Program-made: the position numbers and the translations under genes
Origin: Flavobacteriales bacterium
GTDB lineage: Bacteria > Bacteroidota > Bacteroidia > Flavobacteriales > Flavobacteriaceae
Length of the DNA stretch: 5,989 bases
Direction: 5' to 3'
Assembly (NCBI GenBank): GCA_015494775.1
Contig: WGAP01000100.1
Coordinates: forward strand, 1-5,989
Notes under the pieces: generated by a model
Seen by the model: the letters and a program-made list of their open reading frames with translations, nothing else
The model's database searches: none
Told to the model about the DNA's origin: nothing
Shown here: piece by piece, positions 1 to 4,356 of the stretch
How positions within the stretch are numbered: the stretch's first letter is position 1
How the letters are laid out: each line of letters opens with the position of its first letter

Positions 1-251
1 CATTGGATGTGGAAAAACAAAATACGATTGAACATACTTTGTATCCTAACCCTACAACAGGAACCTTACACATTCATGTGCAAGCCGATGAATTCGATTT
101 TCGACTCTATGACCTGAGTGGAAAAATGATTTTTACGGGGCACTTTGCCAAGAATGAAGAAATTCATTTACCGGTACTGGAAAAGGGGATTTATCCCTAC
201 AAGGTGATAACAAAAGGAGGAAATATTTCTGGAAAAATAATCCATCATTAA
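1..251 (+). CDS. C-terminal end of a T9SS-secreted protein (type A sorting domain), 5' truncated
   Basis: The frame is open to the left edge, so only the last ~82 residues of a larger protein are visible; the TTG at 3 is not a credible start. The visible part is a typical type A C-terminal sorting domain (Por secretion system tail). It has YPNPTTGTLHI near its start, then a beta-rich stretch with LYDLSGKMIFTG, then LEKGIYPYKV and a basic end, SGKIIHH. In Bacteroidota this domain directs cargo through the outer membrane by the type IX secretion system and is usually cleaved off. The N-terminal functional domains lie outside the window, so the activity of the protein is unknown. The DNA is AT-rich compared with the minus-strand genes. 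It converges on the GGGPS gene and is followed 30 bp later by an intrinsic terminator. Confidence 0.93.
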   Translation, partial: LDVEKQNTIEHTLYPNPTTGTLHIHVQADEFDFRLYDLSGKMIFTGHFAKNEEIHLPVLEKGIYPYKVITKGGNISGKIIHH

Positions 252-281
252 ATCTGAGCCATCCGCTAATTTCCTCCGATG

Positions 282-315
282 GGGTCGCCTGATTTTTACG
301 GGCGGCCCTTTTTTT
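282..315 (+). terminator. Intrinsic terminator of the T9SS cargo gene
   Basis: Left arm GGGTCGCC (282-289) pairs with GGCGGCCC (301-308) over eight base pairs including one G-T wobble. The loop is 11 bases and seven T residues follow (309-315). It lies 30 bp after the stop codon at 251 and is oriented for plus-strand transcripts. The opposite strand has no T-tract after the stem, so it looks one-directional. The right arm and T-tract lie inside the last codons of the convergent GGGPS gene. Confidence 0.75.
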
Positions 316-976
316 CGAACATCGTACCTATTACTACCCCATTGGCACCGGCATCCAAATAGGTTTCCACAGCATCCAAATCACGAATGCCGCCTCCCAC
401 GATGACGGGAATTTGCACCGCTCGGGCTACGGCACTCAGCATCTGCAAGGAAACAGGCCGGCGGGCCCCGCTGCCGGCTTCCAAATAGACCAATTGCATG
501 CCCATATATTGTCCGGCCAAGGCCGTGGCCACGGCCAAATCGATTTTGTCGGCCGGAATGGGAAGCGTTTGGGTGATGTATTGCACCGTGGTAAGTGTGC
601 CGCCGTCCACAAGCAAGTAGGCCGTAGGGATAACCGGCAAACCCAAGCGCCGTATAACAGGTGCGGCCTTGACCTGTTGGCCGGCCAAATATTCGGGATT
701 GCGGCCCGAAAGCAGGTTCAAAAACAAAACGGCATCGGCACGGGGGGTGAGTTGGGCATAATCGCCGGGAAAAAGGATTACGGGCTTGGAGGTTTTGCTT
801 TTGAGCTCGCTTACCGTGGCTCCGGTATCTCCGCCGGCCGAAAAACTGCCGCCCACAAAAAACATATCGGGCCGGAAATGCCGCGTTTTGTGTTCCAATT
901 CGTCATAAAAACCTGCCTCGACCTTGTCGGGGTCGATCAGGAGGATGCGGTGGCGGCTTTGTTTGTCGAAAAACAT
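296..976 (-). CDS. Geranylgeranylglyceryl phosphate synthase family protein (GGGPS/PcrB, Bacteroidota type)
   Basis: A 226-residue TIM-barrel prenyltransferase. The family condenses sn-glycerol-1-phosphate with a polyprenyl diphosphate (geranylgeranyl-PP in most group II members) to make an ether-linked lipid precursor. Visible landmarks in order: LLIDPDK (12-18), FVGGSF (40-45), FPGD (69-72), NLLSGRNPEYLAG (87-99), PTAYLLVDGG (117-126), YLEAGSGARRPV (164-175), and the phosphate-binding VGGGIRD (193-199) with GANGVVIGTMFEK (210-222). The substrate-contacting DPDK, YLEAGSG and GGGIRD motifs are all intact. The ATG at 976 leaves only about 11 residues before the first strand, somewhat short for the family. 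The frame continues upstream, but I see no better start. The 3' end converges with the T9SS gene, and its last codons form part of that gene's terminator. Chain-length specificity cannot be read from the sequence. Confidence 0.93.
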   Translation of the reverse strand: MFFDKQSRHRILLIDPDKVEAGFYDELEHKTRHFRPDMFFVGGSFSAGGDTGATVSELKSKTSKPVILFPGDYAQLTPRADAVLFLNLLSGRNPEYLAGQQVKAAPVIRRLGLPVIPTAYLLVDGGTLTTVQYITQTLPIPADKIDLAVATALAGQYMGMQLVYLEAGSGARRPVSLQMLSAVARAVQIPVIVGGGIRDLDAVETYLDAGANGVVIGTMFEKKGRP

Positions 977-1001
977 TCCGGCGGTTTTGCCCGTGCAAGA
1001 T

Positions 1002-1158
1002 AAGATAAAACCGAAAAACGTGCAGGAAAAAACATGAATAAACCTGTATTTGCGCGGGAAGACAAGCGTGGAGTAATTATGAATTATGAATTTTTAATTA
1101 TGAATTGATTTTCAATAATTTAGATTTATTTTTTGACAAAAAAGCGTTGGTTTCCCGC
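1002..1158. repeat. AT-rich direct repeat, copy 1
   Basis: This copy matches 1165-1318 at a constant offset of 163 bp from the start to about 1120, after which small insertions and deletions appear. Over the first ~115 bp the only clear differences are two adjacent bases (1056-1057). It contains a heptamer tract: AATTATG at 1075-1081, 1082-1088 and 1096-1102, with AATTTTT in between. GC is only about 14% over 1071-1140. It ends in a GGTTTCCCG (1149-1157) that resembles the GGTTCCCG at the entry to the GC-rich array after copy 2. It sits directly upstream of the GGGPS start. A 24-codon reading frame (1034-1108) lies inside it. Confidence 0.9.
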
Positions 1159-1164
1159 ACCGGC

Positions 1165-1318
1165 AAGATAAAACCGAAAAACGTGCAGGAAAAAACATGA
1201 ATAAACCTGTATTTGCGCATGAAGACAAGCGTGGAGTAATTATGAATTATGAATTTTTAATTATGAATTGATTTTCAATGATTTGCGATTTATTTTTAAT
1301 AAAAAGCGCAGGTTCCCG
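1165..1318. repeat. AT-rich direct repeat, copy 2
   Basis: Second copy of the 1002-1158 unit. The heptamer tract is conserved at 1238-1265. The 10-mer AAGACAAGCG occurs in both copies (1059-1068 and 1222-1231) and again in the GC-rich array (1428-1437). Unlike copy 1, this copy runs directly into the hairpin array through GGTTCCCG (1311-1318). Together the two look like one composite element in which copy 1 has kept only a stub of the GC-rich part. A 24-codon frame (1197-1271) matches the one in copy 1. Confidence 0.9.
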
Positions 1319-1390
1319 AAGCCGCGGACGGAAACCGCATAGCGGGTTCCGGGAGCCGCGAAGGCAGACCGCAGGGCTGCCGGAACCTGT

Positions 1391-1416
1391 CCCGCACATT
1401 GCGAAGCAATGTCGGG
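1391..1416. repeat. Strong hairpin with GAA triloop inside the array
   Basis: ACATTGC (1396-1402) pairs with GCAATGT (1406-1412) around a GAA loop. CCCG (1391-1394) pairs with CGGG (1413-1416), with C1395 bulged. The apex, GCGAAGC (1401-1407), is the heptamer known to form an exceptionally stable DNA mini-hairpin. The stem's last two bases begin the exact GGAGCCGCGGA spacer at 1415. Confidence 0.85.
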
Positions 1417-1602
1417 AGCCGCGGAACAAGACAAGCGCCGCCGCTTGCAAGGCGCGCAGACTTGTGGAGCCGCGGAGGGAAACAAGGCGCGGCTTTTGCC
1501 TTGGCCCTTGGAAGCCGCAGGTTCCCGGAGCCGCCGAGGAAACCGAAGGGTTCCGAGGCGTGTGGAGCAAGACAAAGGGCGCCGGCATGTGGAACCCGCG
1601 GA

Positions 1603-1621
1603 GAAACCGCGTAGCGGTTTC
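1603..1621. repeat. Perfect 8-bp hairpin with GTA triloop at the array edge
   Basis: GAAACCGC (1603-1610) pairs perfectly with GCGGTTTC (1614-1621) around GTA. It lies 35 bp beyond the yggS stop on the side its transcript would reach. No T-tract follows it on the minus strand (the T-rich bases come before it), so it is not a canonical intrinsic terminator of yggS. Confidence 0.85.
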
Positions 1622-1656
1622 GGAGCGACAAAATAAAAAACTTCGTAGTGAATACC

Positions 1657-2313
1657 TTAGTTCCGTGCGCCGAAAATACCGCTTCCGATGCGAATGATGT
1701 TGGCGCCTTCGGCCAGGGCTTCCTCATAATCGCCCGTCATGCCCATGGATAGGTAATCGATGCGGGGAAGTTCTCGGCGCAGTTCGTCGAACAGCGCTTT
1801 GAGCCGTGCAAATTCGCCGCGCACTTGGGTTTTGTCGGGCGTGTTGGAGGCCATACCCATCAGTCCGCGTAGTTCCACGTGGGGGAAACGGCCGGCCTTG
1901 TATTTTTCCGTCAAATCGCGATATTCGGCCTCGCTCAGTCCGAATTTGGTTTCTTCGCGGGCGATTTTGACCTGAAACAAAACCGGAATAACACGCCCGT
2001 GCTTGGCCGCCTGCCTGTCGATTTCGCGCAGGAGTTTTTCACGGTCCACGCTGTGGATAAGCCAAACGAAAGGCGCAATATATTTAACCTTGTTGGTTTG
2101 CAAATGCCCGATCATATGCCAACGGATGCCGGGCGGAAGCACTTCGTGCTTGGCGCGCAATTCCTGCACTTTGTTTTCGCCGAAATCACGTTGGCCGCAG
2201 TCGTAGGCCTGCCGGATAAGTTCGGGCGGCTTGGTCTTGGACACGGCCACCAAAATACCGTCCGGCGGCAAGAGGCGGCGGTAGTGTTCCAATGTTTCGC
2301 AAAGTTTTTCCAT
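1657..2313 (-). CDS. yggS: YggS/PLPBP-family pyridoxal 5'-phosphate homeostasis protein
   Basis: A 218-residue single-domain protein with the alanine-racemase N-terminal barrel fold. The family binds PLP without known catalysis and keeps the cell's vitamin B6 pool and amino-acid metabolism in balance. Family signatures in order: AVSKTKP (23-29) with the PLP-binding lysine K26, DFGENKVQEL (43-52), WHMIGHLQTNKVKY (65-78), HSVD (87-90), ETKFGL (121-126), GLMGMA (150-155), LSMGMTGDYEEAL (188-200) and RIGSGIFGAR (208-217). All are intact and the length is near the usual ~220-230. I chose the ATG at 2313, one base after the DUF1015 stop (TGATATG). An in-frame TTG at 2325 would overlap the upstream gene by 11 bp and is less likely. 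Tight spacing suggests co-transcription and translational coupling with DUF1015. Downstream lies the ~680-bp repeat region. Confidence 0.95.
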   Translation of the reverse strand: MEKLCETLEHYRRLLPPDGILVAVSKTKPPELIRQAYDCGQRDFGENKVQELRAKHEVLPPGIRWHMIGHLQTNKVKYIAPFVWLIHSVDREKLLREIDRQAAKHGRVIPVLFQVKIAREETKFGLSEAEYRDLTEKYKAGRFPHVELRGLMGMASNTPDKTQVRGEFARLKALFDELRRELPRIDYLSMGMTGDYEEALAEGANIIRIGSGIFGARN

Positions 2314-2314
2314 A

Positions 2315-3517
2315 TCAGAACTCAAAGATAAACAAACCGCTCAACAGTTTGGGCTCGATATAGGTGCTTTTGGGCGGAAGGGTTTGGCCGGCATCGGCCT
2401 TGCGTTTGATCACCGAAAAAGGCACCGGCGGAAGGAACAAAGCCAGCTTGCATTCGCCCGATTTGAGCCGTTTGGCAATACAAACGCGACTGTTTTTGGC
2501 CGAGCAGTAAATCAGGTCGGAAAGTTTTCCCACCGGAATAATTTCCTTGAAAATAACGTTATTGACCGTTTCGGGCACACTCCACCCGCGCTGGAAAAAA
2601 CTTTGCGGAATGCGGATGCTGTAAAAATCGCGGCTGTGCATCAACACCACTTCGTCCTGTTCGGGCGGTGAGAAATTTTCCATAGGCCGCACGGTGAAAT
2701 GCGCTTTCAATTTTTTCAAAATATCGGGCAGGGAAGCATCCAATTGGCGAATACCGCGGTTGTAGCCGTAAATTTTCAGTTGGTCCCAGGGCAGGAAAAA
2801 GGCCATAAAAAAGTTGTAGAATTCCAGGCCCGTATGGTAGGGATTTTCGGCCTGCATTCGCTTTTTGAGCCGGGCGGAACTTTCTACGCGGTGATGCCCG
2901 TCGGCAATATAAAGGGCATCGAACGAAGCAAAGGCCTCCTGAATGGCGTGAATTTGTTCGTGCCGCGCCACGGTCCACACTTCGAAAACAGTGCCGTCGG
3001 TCATCGAAAATTCGTAAACCGGAATTTCGGTTTGTATGCGGTCAATCAATTGATCTACTTCGGCCGAGGGCTTATGGGCCAGCAAAACGGGTTCGGCGTT
3101 CATTTTTACGTTGTAAAGATAATCGGCAAAAAGCCCGGCCCGTTTATCCAAAACATCCTCGTGTTTTTTGATTTTACCTTCCAAATATTCGTCGGCCGAA
3201 GCCAGCCCCACCAATCCCGTAAATTGTTCGCCCGTTTTGGCGGTGATACGCATCACATAGAGCGAAGGAATGGTGTCGCGGGTGAGAATGTTGTTGTTCA
3301 AAAATTTTTTGACCCGCTTGCGGATGGCTTGGTGGCGTTTGTCGGCAGGCAGATTTTTGATGTAGGGTTTCGCAATAACGTTCAAAAACGAATAAGGATT
3401 ATTGCGTAAAATCCGGTTGATTTCGGTATGCGAATAGGTCTCCACTGCATAGGATGGCACCAGGCAGGATTTGTTTTTTACCGGACGGATGGCTTGAAAT
3501 GGACGTATTTGACTCAT
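2315..3517 (-). CDS. DUF1015 family protein, function unknown
   Basis: A 400-residue soluble protein, close to the family's usual length. The start MSQIRPFQAIRP is the typical family N-terminus and supports the ATG at 3517. Recognisable family features are NPYSFLNV (40-47), a GLVGLASADEYLEGKIKKHE stretch (101-120) and the signature YIADGHHR (203-210), which is the best clue to an active or binding site because of its Asp and two His. No signal peptide or membrane segment is visible. The biochemical role of the family is not established. From memory, homologues in some Bacteroidota and Firmicutes lie near serine-biosynthesis genes (serC, serA), but those genes are not in this window. Here it is coupled to the PLP-homeostasis gene downstream, which fits a role in amino-acid or cofactor metabolism only as inference. 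A perfect palindrome lies 18 bp upstream of its start. Confidence 0.92.
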   Translation of the reverse strand: MSQIRPFQAIRPVKNKSCLVPSYAVETYSHTEINRILRNNPYSFLNVIAKPYIKNLPADKRHQAIRKRVKKFLNNNILTRDTIPSLYVMRITAKTGEQFTGLVGLASADEYLEGKIKKHEDVLDKRAGLFADYLYNVKMNAEPVLLAHKPSAEVDQLIDRIQTEIPVYEFSMTDGTVFEVWTVARHEQIHAIQEAFASFDALYIADGHHRVESSARLKKRMQAENPYHTGLEFYNFFMAFFLPWDQLKIYGYNRGIRQLDASLPDILKKLKAHFTVRPMENFSPPEQDEVVLMHSRDFYSIRIPQSFFQRGWSVPETVNNVIFKEIIPVGKLSDLIYCSAKNSRVCIAKRLKSGECKLALFLPPVPFSVIKRKADAGQTLPPKSTYIEPKLLSGLFIFEF

Positions 3518-3535
3518 AGGACACCGCGCTTAGGT

Positions 3536-3551
3536 ATCCTAAATTTAGGAT
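3536..3551. promoter_or_regulatory. Perfect 16-bp palindrome upstream of the DUF1015 gene (candidate operator)
   Basis: ATCCTAAATTTAGGAT is its own reverse complement, with no spacer. It sits in the 77-nt gap between the batE stop and the DUF1015 start, ending 18 bp before the ATG at 3517. Its centre, TAAATTTA, matches seven of eight positions of the Bacteroidota -7 element TAnnTTTG, though I see no well-spaced -33 TTG. It could be a dimeric repressor site over a promoter. The palindrome is seen; the role is inferred. Confidence 0.45.
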
Positions 3552-3594
3552 GCAAAAAACATTCGGATAGTGATATTCATCAATTTTATGCCGA

Positions 3595-4356
3595 TTATTC
3601 CAAAATCCAAACATCATTGGCAGGTATCCAAAATGTATTTCCGTCGGCGGTTTGCACCTCCAACCAATCTTTTTGCCTTTTCAGAATACGAACTTTGGCG
3701 CCTTCGTGGATTTTACCGTCGGTTTCGGCTGCCAGGGACGGCGAAGTGTAACGGGTGCTTTCCTGCGCTTGGACAATACCATAGGACACGGCCGCCCGGC
3801 TGCGGGCGCCGGCATAGCCGGCATAGCTCAAAGCCCATAAAATCAACAAGACAACGGCTAATCCGAAAAACAAGCGCTTATGCTTGGGACGCTGCACAAG
3901 CAAATAGGCCACCCCGAATGCCAAAGCCAGCCAAATGCTCAACAAACTCATCCATCCCCAAGCATGTAAATCCAACAAGCCGGCATAGCCCGAATATATC
4001 CGGTGAAAAAATCCACGCGGCAAGGGAGTAAATCGGTCGATCAATCCGCGACGGGCCATTTCCAGATTATTCCGGGCCGCCGTCAAATGCGGGTCCATCC
4101 GCAGGGCTTTTTCGTAGTAATAAACGGCCTGTCCCTTGCGGTTGAGTTGATAGGCGGCATTGCCCATATTCAAATAGAGTTCCGGCGCCTCATAGCCCGA
4201 TTGCAGAATTCGGTTGTAGGCATCCAAGGCCTCGGCATAACGGTTTTGGTCATAGAGCCGGTTGGCCGCACGGAACAAACTGTCGGGCGCTTGGGCGTAG
4301 CTATGAAGTGCCGCCGAGAGCAAAAGTCCGGTGATATAGGGAACCCATCTTTTCAT
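3595..4356 (-). CDS. batE: BatE-like protein: TPR repeats, two membrane helices and an SH3 domain
   Basis: A 253-residue envelope protein. A cleavable signal peptide is visible (MKRWVPYITG then a hydrophobic run, likely cut after AQA at 21-23). Two TPR-like repeats follow (about 24-100; for example PELYLNMGNAAYQLNRKGQA), then membrane helices at about 134-154 and 161-180. The C-terminus is a bacterial SH3-like domain (about 200-253) with GAKVRILKRQKDWLEVQ and FWIPANDVWIL. This architecture matches BatE of Bacteroidota Bat operons, where Bat proteins were linked to oxygen tolerance in Bacteroides fragilis; the mechanism is unclear. The ATG at 4356 overlaps the batD stop (ATGA), so translation is probably coupled. 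The frame is open further upstream to 4467, but that extension lies inside batD and would hide the signal peptide, so I rejected it. Confidence 0.88.
   Translation of the reverse strand: MKRWVPYITGLLLSAALHSYAQAPDSLFRAANRLYDQNRYAEALDAYNRILQSGYEAPELYLNMGNAAYQLNRKGQAVYYYEKALRMDPHLTAARNNLEMARRGLIDRFTPLPRGFFHRIYSGYAGLLDLHAWGWMSLLSIWLALAFGVAYLLVQRPKHKRLFFGLAVVLLILWALSYAGYAGARSRAAVSYGIVQAQESTRYTSPSLAAETDGKIHEGAKVRILKRQKDWLEVQTADGNTFWIPANDVWILE

Larger units (their letters stand above)
1309..1629. repeat. GC-rich array of short hairpins with GGAGCCGCGGA-like spacers
   Basis: A non-coding block with at least seven small inverted repeats: 1330-1350 (arms of 9, loop ATA), 1363-1381 (arms of 8, loop GCA), 1391-1416 (loop GAA, one bulged C), 1432-1447 (arms of 6, loop CCGC), 1483-1503 (arms of 6, loop of 9), 1538-1554 (arms of 7, loop GAA) and 1603-1621 (perfect arms of 8, loop GTA). 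Between them recur forms of GGAGCCGCGGA: 1318-1328, 1352-1362, 1415-1425 (exact), 1466-1476 (exact), 1511-1520, 1527-1537 and 1591-1602, with cut-down forms at 1564 and 1622. An outer 8-bp stem pairs 1309-1316 with 1382-1389. Longer modules also recur: 1308-1350 resembles 1517-1554, and GGARCAAGACAA occurs at 1423 and 1564. Open frames run through it on both strands, as expected of GC-rich DNA with few stops; none encodes a recognisable protein. The spacing is irregular, so it is not a CRISPR. Confidence 0.85.

Noticed and set aside
512..537. Cluster of GGCC motifs
   Set aside because: It lies in GGGPS codons for an Ala-rich stretch (AVATALAG) and is explained by codon preference.
413..1003. 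Plus-strand open frame of 196 codons
   Set aside because: It is the antisense shadow of the GGGPS gene, which has clear family motifs throughout.
1309..1629. CRISPR array
   Set aside because: The repeated element is only about 11 bp, degenerate and irregularly spaced (about 17 to 63 bp), and the material between copies is palindromic rather than unique spacers.
1603..1656. Intrinsic terminator of yggS
   Set aside because: On the minus strand the T-rich stretch precedes the strong hairpin rather than following it, and the small stem before the T-run (ACT/AGT) has only three pairs.
1247..1727. Several overlapping open frames of 70-143 codons on both strands across the GC-rich array
   Set aside because: They exist in many frames at once because hairpin-rich GC DNA has few stops. 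The translations are low-complexity Arg/Pro/Gly strings with no domain, and the DNA-level repeats explain the region better.
2314..2325. TTG start for yggS
   Set aside because: The ATG at 2313 directly after the upstream stop gives a normal family N-terminus and avoids an 11-bp overlap.
2699..3409. Plus-strand open frame of 236 codons
   Set aside because: It is antisense to the DUF1015 gene, whose protein is recognisable end to end; the shadow has no family features.
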